DNA from: Phycisphaerae bacterium
GTDB taxonomy: Bacteria; Planctomycetota; Phycisphaerae; Sedimentisphaerales; Anaerobacaceae
Direction: 5' to 3'
Assembly: GCA_016782865.1 (NCBI GenBank)
Contig: JADHXR010000051.1
Location: 1-44,875 of the forward strand
DNA: 44,875 bases
How positions within the stretch are numbered: position 1 is the first letter of the stretch; each line of letters begins with the position of its first letter. A model generated the notes under the pieces. The model saw only the letters and a list, made by a program, of their open reading frames with translations, did not search any database and had not been told where the DNA came from. Both the position numbers and the translations under genes were made by a program. Shown here piece after piece: positions 9,731 to 18,945 of the stretch.

Positions 9731-11617
9731 TTAGAGAGGCACAATCCAGATGTTTCTAAACGACACCTCGTTGCCGTGGTCCTGGAGCAAAATCGGTCCC
9801 GGCTCGGGTCCTTCCTCTTGACCGGCGCCGGTCTTGTTCGGAATCTCAAAGTCGTCGTGAACCAGAATCCCGTTGTGCCAGACTGTAATTCGAGCATTCT
9901 TTGTTTTCTTGTTGCCGTCGAACTTCGCCGCGCCGAAGATAATGTCGTAGCTTTGCCACTGCTGCGGCATTTTGCACACGTTCTTGTCCGGCGCCTTGGT
10001 CTTGTACATTGACGCGCAGTCGTTCTTCTGGAGTTGGAGCCCGTAAGAGTCAAGAATCTGTAGCTCATAGCGACGCTGGATGTAGACGCCGCTGTTGCCC
10101 CGGCCCTGGCCCTTGACATTCGGCGGCATTTGCGGGATCTTGAACTCGAGATGCATCTTGAAATCAGTGAAGTTCCGCTTGGTCCAAATGCTGCCGGTCC
10201 TCGGCGCAATCTTCATCACGCCATCGACGCTGTCCCACCCTATCTTCTTGTTATCACCAGCCGTCCAATGCGAAAAGTCCTTCTCTTTGTCGTTGTGTCT
10301 GCCGTCAAACAGCACAACAACACTTTTCGGTGGAGCGGCGTCGAGGGTAATCTCAGGCGGGTGAGCATAGTCGTTCCAGACCTGCTCGGTTCTCTCGACG
10401 TCGACTTTGCCCTCATGCACGTACTGGCGATAGCGGAAAACATGGTCGGCGCCCGGCTTCATCTCGAAATCGCCCGTCTGCACCGGCGCCCAGTTGAAGA
10501 ACACCTCCTTCTCGAATTCGGGCCAGATACGCATCGCCTCGGGGTGGCGGAAGTTGCCCGGATGGCTGAAGAACGTCACTCCCTTCCACTTTCCGTCGGA
10601 TACGCCGGAGGTGTCGCACCATCGGGCGCGGGTGGCGTGACCGTCCTTGCGGGTCTTGCCCGTGCTGGTCAGATATGCGGCCGTTTCGCCCTTCCAGTCG
10701 GCTGTAGCGCGGAAGCCGAAGCCGCCGTACCGATACTCGAGCAACTTCAGGGGGCTCTCGGCGACGCATCTCTGGGTCGATACGAAATCCCAAAGCCAGT
10801 ACCCGCTGCCGGGGCCACCGATATTATAAACACGAACATCCCAGACCTCGTTGAGTACAACCTTTGCTCCCTCGTCGGTCTTGAGCGCAACGTGCTCCTG
10901 CTCTGCCTGGAAACCGCCGTAGACCGAACCGCCCGTCATCGAGACAAACTTCTTGAAGCGAACGGTTCCCTGTCCTTGGCCGAGATTCCAGAAATCAACC
11001 GGCTTGCCTTCGAATTCGGTATGCGTCCAGGGCATCCAGATTCCCAAGTGATGGTAATGGTCTTTGGGATGAATGTTTGTAAGTACCGAGCCCGTCGGCG
11101 ACCACAGCGGATGAATAAACCCGCTGCGGTTATACAATGCGCTTTGCCCGGCCGGCGCCGGAACGACAGCATGATTGTACCTGAGAATCTTGCCATCCTC
11201 CTGCTGAATCTGCAAAAAGGAGTCGTTCTTTACGACTTGGAGCTCGGCAGCATCACCGTACATTATGTCCACACCACGGCTGCCGGATTTAAGGTCGTAT
11301 ATACGGGTGCTTCCCGCTTCTGTTCTGCCTGAAAGTATCCACCACAATCTCGGCGGCGAGCCCGCTTCGAGTTGCACCCGGGTCACAACCCGTCGCGAAC
11401 CTTTGATTTCCACCAAGTGAAGCCTATCGGCCGGAAAGCCCAACGGCATACCACTCAAATCGAGCGACACAGGGGTATCGATTCTGGTGTAGTCTCCCGC
11501 CTCGACTGTGATCGTCCCCAGAGACTGGCCGTAAGTGACTGAGTGGGATGATAAGAAACAGCAGGACAACAAAAAGACAGGAATCGAGCGTATCAGTATT
11601 GGGATCAGCTTTTGCAT
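9731..11617 (-). CDS. DUF6807 (PmoA-like) - DUF1080 fusion protein
   Basis: A 628-residue secreted protein with a signal peptide ending at about VTYGQ (residue 31) and a strong AAGGAG before the ATG. Residues about 32-420 match the PmoA-like DUF6807 family (PF14100): IHPLWSPTGSVLTNIHPKD, HHLGIWMPWTHTEF, VDFWNLGQGQG and VTFFSHPGNFRHPE. The PmoA name comes from an old misannotation; nothing here suggests methane oxidation. Residues about 430-628 are a DUF1080/3-keto-disaccharide hydrolase domain: VVLFDGRHNDKEKDFSHW, NSGVYIQRRYELQILDSYG and ILLQDHGNEVSFRNIWIV. A separate DUF1080 protein lies at 2745-3842. Fusing the two domains implies consecutive or coupled steps on one glycoside. It is the most upstream gene of the minus-strand cluster. 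Confidence 0.9.
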   Translation of the reverse strand: MQKLIPILIRSIPVFLLSCCFLSSHSVTYGQSLGTITVEAGDYTRIDTPVSLDLSGMPLGFPADRLHLVEIKGSRRVVTRVQLEAGSPPRLWWILSGRTEAGSTRIYDLKSGSRGVDIMYGDAAELQVVKNDSFLQIQQEDGKILRYNHAVVPAPAGQSALYNRSGFIHPLWSPTGSVLTNIHPKDHYHHLGIWMPWTHTEFEGKPVDFWNLGQGQGTVRFKKFVSMTGGSVYGGFQAEQEHVALKTDEGAKVVLNEVWDVRVYNIGGPGSGYWLWDFVSTQRCVAESPLKLLEYRYGGFGFRATADWKGETAAYLTSTGKTRKDGHATRARWCDTSGVSDGKWKGVTFFSHPGNFRHPEAMRIWPEFEKEVFFNWAPVQTGDFEMKPGADHVFRYRQYVHEGKVDVERTEQVWNDYAHPPEITLDAAPPKSVVVLFDGRHNDKEKDFSHWTAGDNKKIGWDSVDGVMKIAPRTGSIWTKRNFTDFKMHLEFKIPQMPPNVKGQGRGNSGVYIQRRYELQILDSYGLQLQKNDCASMYKTKAPDKNVCKMPQQWQSYDIIFGAAKFDGNKKTKNARITVWHNGILVHDDFEIPNKTGAGQEEGPEPGPILLQDHGNEVSFRNIWIVPL

Positions 11618-11987
11618 CGTTGTGCTCCTTTCGCCTCAGTAATTCTTCTCTACCGACGTGCTACAAAGTAAAGACGTGAATTCTAATGCTGATATTGCGG
11701 TCGATCAAGCCTCATCTCAGAAATTTTCCTATAGCTGAAAAAGCGACAGTCCGGCTGTGACTGATCCCCCTGGCACCGTCTAAGCTTATCCTGCACAAAG
11801 GATTATGCCCTCTGTCATTGCGAGCGAAAGTAGCCTTTAGCCCCTTCAACTGCGTTCAGGGCAGGCTCGGAGCGGAGTCGAAGGGTAAGCAATCTCAGGT
11901 CTTGGGAAGTTTGACATCGCCACGGCCACATACTGTGGCCTCGGCGCACTGATATTGGACAAAGCGATGTTGGGTTAAGCGGCCCGC
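11618..11987. other. Intergenic gap with nested repeat
   Basis: About 370 nt with no credible gene. It separates the keto-sugar cluster from the DUF2330 gene and contains the composite repeat at 11814-11898. It has no other clear signal apart from AT-rich sequence near 11640-11740, which may hold the promoter of the minus-strand cluster. Confidence 0.5.
11814..11898. repeat. Nested palindromic repeat (CATTGCGAGCG...CAATCTC around CCCTTC...GAAGGG)
   Basis: The outer arms GTCATTGCGAGCGAAAG and GTAAGCAATCTC resemble the widespread GTCATTGCGAGCGAAG-CGAAGCAATCTC repeat. The outer element is split by an inner imperfect palindrome (11841-11885) that starts CCCCTTCAACTGCG and ends CGGAGTCGAAGGG, itself a known type of dispersed repeat. 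The layout looks like one miniature element inserted into another. Confidence 0.55.
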
Positions 11988-14192
11988 TCAGGATGCTCCA
12001 AGAGAATCCAGGGCGCGTTGAATCTCATCTTTGACGTAGCCTTCATCGCATTGCTCGCGGAGTTCAAGGAGAGTCTCCACATCTTTCCAGGCCCACAACA
12101 CCTGTATGGCAGCCAGCCGCATGGGTTTGTTCTTCTTGGCCCAGATCACGCGAATTCTTTCTCTGCCCTGATCCTGGGGTTGAGCTATTCGACCCAGTAG
12201 ACACAGAACATACCACTCATCGAGTTCGTTCTCGGACAGTGCCGTATGAATAACCGTGTCATGCACATGTGCCAGGACTTTGTCGTCTCTGCCGGGGCTC
12301 TCGAGCTTTTGGCGTATTTTGTCGCGCCAGTTATCAACAAGGGAACTGCGATCCGAGGACTGCAACGACTCATGAAGATCTCGGGCATAAGCTTCCATTT
12401 TGTCGGTGATACTGCTCTGGTCGTTAACAGTCCGGCGTACCAGCGGCGAGATTGCATCACGTGAACCACACGCTGCTTCGGCCCTCAACAAAACGTCAAT
12501 CTGGTATCTATTTTCTTCGGGAAACCCAGCACGGTATTCCCGTAAGGGTCTCACAAGGCGCGGATCCCGCGTGGCGGCGGCGCTCCAGACAATCCACGGC
12601 AGCACACTTGTATTCGGTCCATGCCAGAACACGTACCTTTTTGACTCAACAGGCAATCGCAAAATCACGTCCGACAACATCTCAACAAATGTATCCTTCT
12701 GCCGTGCAGTCCCCGATACGTCCACGCACTCAGCCACAACGGCCGCCTCGACCAGTATGTTGTTGTCATTGTTGTATATGTCCGGCGAAGCAGGCACCAA
12801 ACGAGTGAGATCGCCTTCGAAGATTTGTCTGAATCGGTTGAGGAGGATAGGCCCGATTTCCCTACAATCCAGCTTTGTCAGAGCGGCATATGCTTCCAAT
12901 CTTACAAGTTCGCTATCATGCCTGGCACAACGCAGAAGTGCTTGCTTTACTTCGGGATTCAAGCCATGCTCCAGCATGATTTCACCCAGCGCCCAGATAC
13001 AGCTTCGCACGTGCTCACACTTGTCCTCTTGCTCGCTTATGGCCTGCCAGGACAGAATACCGGATGAAGGGTCCAAACGCGGTTCGTAGTCTTTCGCCTT
13101 TGGCCTGAACCTGGCAAGTAATCCCGGCGACAACGACTTTAGCAGCAAACTAACGCTGTTGGCGTCTCGATGTCGGCCGTACTGGGTCGCAGCCTGACCG
13201 ATTCGCAAAGGAACTCCACTTGAACAGAGCTTGCCGTAATCAAGCTTTGCAAAGATGATATCTTCCGTCATGTCCTGTGGCTTGAAGACCCTTCTGAGCT
13301 TTGTAAGGTGTCTATTAGTTCGGACGGGTTGGAGGGTTTGGATGTCCCTTTTGCCCTCCATATACTCCTCGTACTCCTCAGGCGATTGGATAGGCAGTTC
13401 CCAGGCCGGTCCACCAAAGATATCTATCTCCCAGTCCCTCCGAAGTGTTGCAGGCTCGAAGTGAATCGAGCCTTCGACATAGATCAGTTCTTCGACAGGC
13501 CCGGCCGCAAGTGATGTCAACTTGAGCGGGTAGATGCATTTTGATGATTTGAATGTAAATTCAAGCGGATGGAGGGTACCCTCGGCGAGCTTCTCTCGAG
13601 TCACCTCAGTCAATGCGTCTCGATGGATTCGCGTTGCCACCATCCACCACTGGTCGCGGATATACCCGCGGAGGATGGGAACAGCCTCGTCCGGCACGCT
13701 GAACTCGTTGGAGTTCAGCCACCGTATGACGTCTTCCGCACCTACAGGCGACAACAACACGACATCATAGGCGCCGATGCGCTTTCGCCACTTCTCCACC
13801 TTCCGCGGCCCGAGGTTGCCGGCAGGCGCGATTCCCCGAGACAATCGCCAGAAGTGCGTACAGGCAATGTCCGGATGCATCGTCTCTTTGCTGAGCCTCT
13901 CGAAGATGTTGGGATCGCCCTTTTCGACTTCTGGCTCGGAGGGGACCGGGACCACCCAGACCATCTCTTCGGCGGGGCCCTCATATTTTGTTTGCAGCAG
14001 CAGTTTTTCCTCGGCGCCGTCCCAGCGGATATAGGCTTTCTGCGTGGGCTGATAGATATCGGCATCCTTGTTGCGCCAGATGAATACTTTGCCATCAGCG
14101 AGAACTACACCAGCATCTGCCAGGATGCTAAAACAAAACACCATCAGGAAGAATCTTCTTGTTGCCATAACACGCTCACTGTTTGCGGACAT
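11988..14192 (-). CDS. DUF2330-domain protein with C-terminal HEAT-like repeats
   Basis: A 734-residue secreted protein. A hydrophobic signal lies at about 9-32, ending VVLADG. The N-terminal half matches the DUF2330 family (PF10092): VFIWRNKDADIYQPTQKAYI, EEMVWVVPVPSEPEVEKGD, and a cluster around GPAWELPI. The C-terminal half (about 370-734) is helical with HEAT-like units such as VRSCIWALGEIMLEHGLN and LVRLEAYAALTKLDC. Two starts are possible: 14192, behind GAGAG, or 14168 (MATRRFFLMVF), which gives a more typical signal peptide; I kept the longer one. It is divergent from the glycoside hydrolase at 14386, with a 16-nt palindrome in between. Function is unknown. Confidence 0.82.
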   Translation of the reverse strand: MSANSERVMATRRFFLMVFCFSILADAGVVLADGKVFIWRNKDADIYQPTQKAYIRWDGAEEKLLLQTKYEGPAEEMVWVVPVPSEPEVEKGDPNIFERLSKETMHPDIACTHFWRLSRGIAPAGNLGPRKVEKWRKRIGAYDVVLLSPVGAEDVIRWLNSNEFSVPDEAVPILRGYIRDQWWMVATRIHRDALTEVTREKLAEGTLHPLEFTFKSSKCIYPLKLTSLAAGPVEELIYVEGSIHFEPATLRRDWEIDIFGGPAWELPIQSPEEYEEYMEGKRDIQTLQPVRTNRHLTKLRRVFKPQDMTEDIIFAKLDYGKLCSSGVPLRIGQAATQYGRHRDANSVSLLLKSLSPGLLARFRPKAKDYEPRLDPSSGILSWQAISEQEDKCEHVRSCIWALGEIMLEHGLNPEVKQALLRCARHDSELVRLEAYAALTKLDCREIGPILLNRFRQIFEGDLTRLVPASPDIYNNDNNILVEAAVVAECVDVSGTARQKDTFVEMLSDVILRLPVESKRYVFWHGPNTSVLPWIVWSAAATRDPRLVRPLREYRAGFPEENRYQIDVLLRAEAACGSRDAISPLVRRTVNDQSSITDKMEAYARDLHESLQSSDRSSLVDNWRDKIRQKLESPGRDDKVLAHVHDTVIHTALSENELDEWYVLCLLGRIAQPQDQGRERIRVIWAKKNKPMRLAAIQVLWAWKDVETLLELREQCDEGYVKDEIQRALDSLGAS

Positions 14193-14201
14193 ATTTTTGG
14201 C

Positions 14202-14217
14202 TCTCTATATACATAGA
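14202..14217. promoter_or_regulatory. Palindrome CTCTAT-ATAC-ATAGAG in divergent promoter region
   Basis: A perfect 6-bp inverted repeat with a 4-nt centre lies about 10 nt upstream of the DUF2330 start, in the gap shared with the divergent hydrolase gene. Position and symmetry suit an operator, but it could also be a chance AT-rich palindrome or a hairpin in the leader. Confidence 0.3.
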
Positions 14218-14385
14218 GTTTGTCGGGGGCAAGTGTAGATGGGAAAATTGGAAAAATCTGCAAGAAAGTAAAAAGAATGTGAAATCCGGCTTTGGCTTGC
14301 GTTGTTGAAGCTTGGCTGTTAGTCTGCCGTACACACGAAATGACTCTTGTTTTCGAAAGAACAAGGATTTTGCAGGAAGTGAAAC

Positions 14386-15552
14386 ATGACTCGCAGATGC
14401 AGCTTGATGATCGTGCTTTTGGTTTGCGTTGCCGCACTGACCGCCGGCGCCCGGGCGGGCGATTATGCGAAGTGGAAGAACGGCCCGCCTGACGATGAAG
14501 GCTTTTTTCCGATCTCCGTCTGGCTGCAGAATCCGGCCAGGGCCGCCAGATACAAGGAGGCCGGAATAAACACGTACGTTGGGCTCTGGAGAGGCCCGAC
14601 CGCCCAGCAACTTGCCGATCTCAAAGAGGCGGGCATGAAGGTGATTTGCCATCAAAACAAAGCCGGGCTTGAATACGCCGATGACCCAACGATCATCGGC
14701 TGGATGCACGGCGACGAACCGGACAATGCCCAATCCCTGGGACCGGGCAAAGGCTACGGCCCGCCGATCGCGCCGGAGAAGATAGTTGACGGTTACCGCA
14801 GGATTCGAGAGGCCGACCCCACCCGGCCGGTGCTTCTCAATCTCGGTCAGGGCGTGGCCTGGGACGGTTGGCACGGCCGGGGCGTTCGTACGAACCACCC
14901 CGAGGATTACCCCCAATATGTGAAGGGCTGCGATATTGCCTCGTTCGATATCTACCCCGCCGCACACGACAAGCCGCAGGTGGCGGGCAATCTGTGGTAC
15001 GTCGCAAAAGGCGTCGAGCGGCTGGTGCAGTGGACCGAGGGCAAGAAACCCGTCTGGAACTGCATCGAGTGCACTCGAATTCACAACCCAAACAGAAAGG
15101 CCACGCCCCACGAGGTCAGATGCGAGGTGTGGATGTCCATCATTCACGGCTCGATGGGCCTTATCTACTTCGTTCACGAGTGGGAGCCGAGATTCAACGA
15201 ATCGGCGCTTCTAAGCGATTCCGGCATGCTCTCGGCGGTTACAGCGGTAAACAAGCGGATTGCCGAGCTGGCACCCGTTCTTAACAGTCCAACGATTGCC
15301 GGCGGGGCGGCAGTCTCGTCGGACAACAACGCCGTGCCCATCGCCAGCATGGTCAAGAAGCACGCCGGCGCGACGTACGTTTTCGCCGTCGCGATGCGAG
15401 GCGACAAAGCAATCGCGACATTGACCTTGCAGGGCCTCGGGGGCGAGAGAGCCGTCGAAGTCATCGGCGAAAATCGAATCATTACCTCGCAGGACGGCGT
15501 CTTCAAGGACAGCTTCGGGCCATGGGATGTGCATCTCTACAGAATACAGTAA
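14386..15552 (+). CDS. Secreted TIM-barrel glycoside hydrolase-like protein
   Basis: A 388-residue protein with a signal peptide (about 1-24, ending ALTAGARA) and an AGGAAG RBS. The body reads as a clan-A type TIM barrel: FFPISVWLQNPARAARYKEAGINTY at the start, E111 in GWMHGDEPD where the acid/base normally sits, and E228 in WNCIECTRI where the nucleophile normally sits. The C-terminal about 80 residues form a small beta domain (TYVFAVAMRGDKAIATLTL), as seen in related hydrolases. I cannot assign a numbered GH family with confidence. The substrate is probably a glycoside or polysaccharide outside the cytoplasm. It is a lone gene divergent from DUF2330. Confidence 0.75.
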   Translation: MTRRCSLMIVLLVCVAALTAGARAGDYAKWKNGPPDDEGFFPISVWLQNPARAARYKEAGINTYVGLWRGPTAQQLADLKEAGMKVICHQNKAGLEYADDPTIIGWMHGDEPDNAQSLGPGKGYGPPIAPEKIVDGYRRIREADPTRPVLLNLGQGVAWDGWHGRGVRTNHPEDYPQYVKGCDIASFDIYPAAHDKPQVAGNLWYVAKGVERLVQWTEGKKPVWNCIECTRIHNPNRKATPHEVRCEVWMSIIHGSMGLIYFVHEWEPRFNESALLSDSGMLSAVTAVNKRIAELAPVLNSPTIAGGAAVSSDNNAVPIASMVKKHAGATYVFAVAMRGDKAIATLTLQGLGGERAVEVIGENRIITSQDGVFKDSFGPWDVHLYRIQ

Positions 15553-15602
15553 TGCAAACTTCAGACGTCGCCCTTGTGATCTGATATCAGTTGAATAAAG
15601 TC

Positions 15603-15630
15603 TTGCAAATCCTGTCATAACGTGTATACT
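15603..15630 (+). promoter_or_regulatory. Sigma70-like promoter TTGCAA-N16-TATACT
   Basis: A good -35 (TTGCAA, 15603-15608) and -10 (TATACT, 15625-15630) with a 16-nt spacer lie about 110 nt upstream of the membrane-protein gene at 15738. The resulting leader contains the related words CTCGAT and AATCGAG/GCATCGAGAGC, which can form a weak hairpin. Confidence 0.5.
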
Positions 15631-15737
15631 TGCCGGCAGCGGTGTAAGGAACATAGCTCGATACTCGTCGCACGATTCTCGATGCTCCTAAAAGAAGAAG
15701 GTCGGGAATCGAGTTTCAAGCATCGAGAGCAAAGCTT

Positions 15738-17606
15738 ATGAACGAAAAAGAGACTGAAAAGGCGCCGATTGTTGTCTCGAAGTCTTTTATGGCTGTCGGT
15801 CCGACCCTGCACTACAGCCACAAGAATGTTCTAATCTGCTGGCTCCTTGCCCTCGCAGCTTTCGGCGTGAGCTGTGTTTTCTGGTCGAAAATCGTCTCCG
15901 GCACATTCTGGTCGTTCGACGCTCAAACCGTGGCAAATCCGGCATTCTGGCGTCTGGATCGGTCTATCACAACCGGAGTGAGCATTTCCGAATATCCCTG
16001 GCAGATCCTCGTCCTGGGACTGCTGATGGGTGTCTTGGCCATCGTGCCGGTGTTGATATCGCAACTGATGAGCTTTCGCTACAGTGTCCTGTTCATATTC
16101 CAGATCTTCTTCCTGGCCAATCTGCCCGCCTTTGCGATCTTCGTGCTGGTCAGTTGCATCGCCGCAGCCTGTCGGCCTCTTCGTTTTCGCTCGCGCTTTA
16201 TCGCGATAGCGCTGTGCGCGGCGCCTCAGCTTCTGTACTGGGGATATTTCGGCCCCGCCAGGGGTGTGGAGCCTATCGAGTGGGGAGTTTCATTTGCGCC
16301 CTGGATTTGCGCCTGGCTTGACGCGATGATTATAGCGGGTTTCGTTCTCGGCATCGGGCACTTTACGCGTTACCGACCGGGCCTGACATGGATCTTCACG
16401 ACCCTTACGCTCGTGATCGCGCTAGTCGTTTTCGAGAAGGCAATCGGTTTTGACGAGCTGGACTACAATCTTTACGTCGCCAGGAACAATCCGGAGAATG
16501 TCAGCGCATTTCACGACCGCGGAATCACCAAGGCGCTGGACGAGACAATGCAGGACACCGGCACCAAGGAATTACTGGACAAGTTGTTCTACCCAACCGA
16601 CCAGATAGCACGGCGCGCAGAACTGAAAACGGAAATCCAGAAGCAGTCAAATAACGACAACTGGCCGAGCTGGTTCACAGCCCCTCCGGAGCTTGCGTAC
16701 AAACATAGAAAAGAAAATCTGCTCGAACAGTACGATCTGTTTACGAGAAAACACCCCACCAGTCGCCGGATGCCGATAGCACTTTACTACAAGGCGATTC
16801 TGACCGAATACAGTCCTGACGCCCATCTGCTCGGACAAAAGGAGTTGCTGCATTTCAACAGCGATCATCCGCATGAAACGGCGAAAAAGATTTGGTGGGA
16901 ATTGTGCCGGGATTTCGGCACCAGCCCGGAATCGCTGGAGGCCCGCTGGCGAATGGCGAAGTATCTGGCCGGCCGGGGCATATTCGAAGACGCAGATGAG
17001 CTTCTTGCCGAGGCCCAGAGTATGCTGGCCACCGTGCAAACGAAACTGCTCGAAGCCGAACAAACACCGTCCGGCGGACTGTTCGGTCTGTTTCGCGCGC
17101 CGGCCTACTCAGCGATGACAACACGCAAGCTCAGCGAGCTGCAAAGAAGATTGGATCAATTGCGGCTTCTTATTAGCCCGGAAAACCGGGCCAAAGAGCC
17201 CGGATCAATCGAACGCCTGGCAAAGTTCGTCATGCTCAACCCGCATGCCCTGGACTATGCCCAGCATCTCGACGGGCTGCTCGAACAGACCGAAGCCGAA
17301 GACAAGCTCCGCGACAATATCCTTGTGGCTCAGGCGAAACTTGTCGCCGACGAACAGCTTCGGGCCGAGAAGCTTGACGAGCTGCGCAAGGAATACGACA
17401 AAACCGACGGCGGCATGCTGGCGCTGTACGAGCTGGGCCTTCTGAAGATCAGCATGTGGCACCAGCAGGATGAGTCGAACAGCGAACGTAAACAACAGTA
17501 TCTCAACCAGGCAAGAAAAGCCCTTGAGGACTTTATTGAGTCGTATCCGAACAGCTTTTATGCCGGGCAAGTCCAAAAAAACCTGGACGGCCTGCCAGCC
17601 AAATAA
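15738..17606 (+). CDS. Membrane protein with long C-terminal helical-repeat domain
   Basis: A 622-residue protein I do not recognise by family. Residues about 30-255 hold roughly six hydrophobic segments (for example VLICWLLALAAFGVSCVFW, ILVLGLLMGVLAIVPVLI and WIFTTLTLVIALVVF). The remaining about 360 residues are charged, helical and tetratricopeptide-like (FDELDYNLYVARNNPENVSAFH, YEKIT-like helices, QARKALEDFIESYPNSFYAGQV), like the BamD/YbgF-type repeat proteins. It is probably an inner-membrane anchor with a periplasmic or cytoplasmic protein-binding tail. It stands alone, about 185 nt after the hydrolase and 210 nt before the GGDEF gene. Confidence 0.8.
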   Translation: MNEKETEKAPIVVSKSFMAVGPTLHYSHKNVLICWLLALAAFGVSCVFWSKIVSGTFWSFDAQTVANPAFWRLDRSITTGVSISEYPWQILVLGLLMGVLAIVPVLISQLMSFRYSVLFIFQIFFLANLPAFAIFVLVSCIAAACRPLRFRSRFIAIALCAAPQLLYWGYFGPARGVEPIEWGVSFAPWICAWLDAMIIAGFVLGIGHFTRYRPGLTWIFTTLTLVIALVVFEKAIGFDELDYNLYVARNNPENVSAFHDRGITKALDETMQDTGTKELLDKLFYPTDQIARRAELKTEIQKQSNNDNWPSWFTAPPELAYKHRKENLLEQYDLFTRKHPTSRRMPIALYYKAILTEYSPDAHLLGQKELLHFNSDHPHETAKKIWWELCRDFGTSPESLEARWRMAKYLAGRGIFEDADELLAEAQSMLATVQTKLLEAEQTPSGGLFGLFRAPAYSAMTTRKLSELQRRLDQLRLLISPENRAKEPGSIERLAKFVMLNPHALDYAQHLDGLLEQTEAEDKLRDNILVAQAKLVADEQLRAEKLDELRKEYDKTDGGMLALYELGLLKISMWHQQDESNSERKQQYLNQARKALEDFIESYPNSFYAGQVQKNLDGLPAK

Positions 17607-17819
17607 CGCTTCCGGCGACGCCTTATCCAATTCTCGATCATCAATCGTGCGCGGCCGGGATTTGAGTTGACTTTCTTGGCGTTTGCGGTAGCATAAGGAT
17701 TGGCTGGAGGCATTTTCTTTGTGCTCTGAAGGCCCTTTTTTTTCTCGCCATCAACTGAACGATGACTATAGATGTGGCAATGGGTGATTTCAATTTGTTG
17801 TTGGAGCTGACCACACTTT

Positions 17820-18890
17820 ATGCATGGGCGTGACAGACGCAAAATTCTGCTGGTAGGCGATGCCAGCAAAGCCTTTTTGGAGGCCGACACCGTCGCGGAA
17901 AGGCACTGTGAAATCTGCCCGAACATTTCCGATGCGGTCAGCACGGCGGCAACAAACGAATTTGCGGCAATTACCGTCGTTATGTCCGGAATACCGGGCC
18001 GGTTGAGTTGTGCCCTGAGGGCATTGAGAAACGCCTGTGACGCCAGGATCGTTCTGCTGGCGCAGATGTACGAGGAGCCGATAGCAATACAACTTCTCGG
18101 CTCGGTGGCCAACGGCACCGCTCTGGCAAACGATTATCTGATTTGTCCGGTCCGGCCGGACAGCCTGTACGAATCCGTAATGGCTAGCCGCCCCGGCGCT
18201 GCGGCCAACACCGACCCCTGCCTTGGCGTTGACGCCACAACGGAGATGAGAATACGGCACCTCGAAAGGCTGGCCACCGAGGACGACTTGACGGGATTGA
18301 AGAACAGAAGATATATCTGGGAATTCTCGCGGCAGATCATCGAGCGCGCCGCCAAAGAAAACGGGCGCGTGACATTGCTCGTTTTCGACATCGACAACTT
18401 CAAACACTACAATGATCTCTACGGCCATATCGCGGGCGACGAGATCTTGAAGCAGGCCGCGGTTTTGATGAACCGATGCTGCCGGGCCCACGACGTCGTC
18501 GGCAGGATCGGCGGCGACGAGTTTGCCGTCGTCTTCTGGGACGACCCCCAGAGAGAAACCGCAAGCCCACCGGTCAGCGGCATGGAGAGACGCTCGGCGA
18601 GCGCCGACCATCCCAGGCAGGCAATCTTCATTGCAAAGCGGCTCGTGCGAGAACTGGAAGCAGCCGAATTGTCCACGTCCGGCGATCTTGGCCCTCAGGG
18701 CAAGGGCGTTCTGACCATAAGCGGCGGCCTGGCGAGTTTCCCCCGCGACGGCAACACAATTCAGGAACTCTTTCAGCAGGCGGACAAAGCGTTGCTGGAA
18801 GCCAAGCGCAGCGGCAAGAACCGAATCTATCTCGTCGGCACGCCCCAAACCAACGTCGCCGACATAAACAGGGCTCATCCGAACATCTAG
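17820..18890 (+). CDS. Diguanylate cyclase (GGDEF) with degenerate receiver domain
   Basis: A 356-residue soluble protein. The C-terminal GGDEF domain (about 150-345) makes c-di-GMP from two GTP. The active-site motif GGDEF is intact at 231-235, the EDDLTGLKNRR entry motif is present, and an inhibitory I-site RxxD (RAHD, 222-225) lies exactly five residues upstream. About 30 extra residues (QRETASPPVSGMERRSASAD region) are inserted after the active-site strand. Residues 8-120 resemble a response-regulator receiver (KILLVGDAS...CPVRP) but lack the acidic pair and the phospho-acceptor Asp, so it is unlikely to be phosphorylated. The start at 17820 has only a distant GGAG. It is convergent with the ceramidase gene. 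Confidence 0.9.
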   Translation: MHGRDRRKILLVGDASKAFLEADTVAERHCEICPNISDAVSTAATNEFAAITVVMSGIPGRLSCALRALRNACDARIVLLAQMYEEPIAIQLLGSVANGTALANDYLICPVRPDSLYESVMASRPGAAANTDPCLGVDATTEMRIRHLERLATEDDLTGLKNRRYIWEFSRQIIERAAKENGRVTLLVFDIDNFKHYNDLYGHIAGDEILKQAAVLMNRCCRAHDVVGRIGGDEFAVVFWDDPQRETASPPVSGMERRSASADHPRQAIFIAKRLVRELEAAELSTSGDLGPQGKGVLTISGGLASFPRDGNTIQELFQQADKALLEAKRSGKNRIYLVGTPQTNVADINRAHPNI

Positions 18891-18945
18891 CCACGGACGA
18901 GGATGAGGCCGTCAGGCGTTTCCTTCGCTGACTCCAACCCGGAAA

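Noticed and set aside
9731..11617. Methane monooxygenase subunit
   Set aside because: The PmoA label of DUF6807 is a legacy name. The protein has a signal peptide, no set of TM helices and no pmoB/C neighbours.
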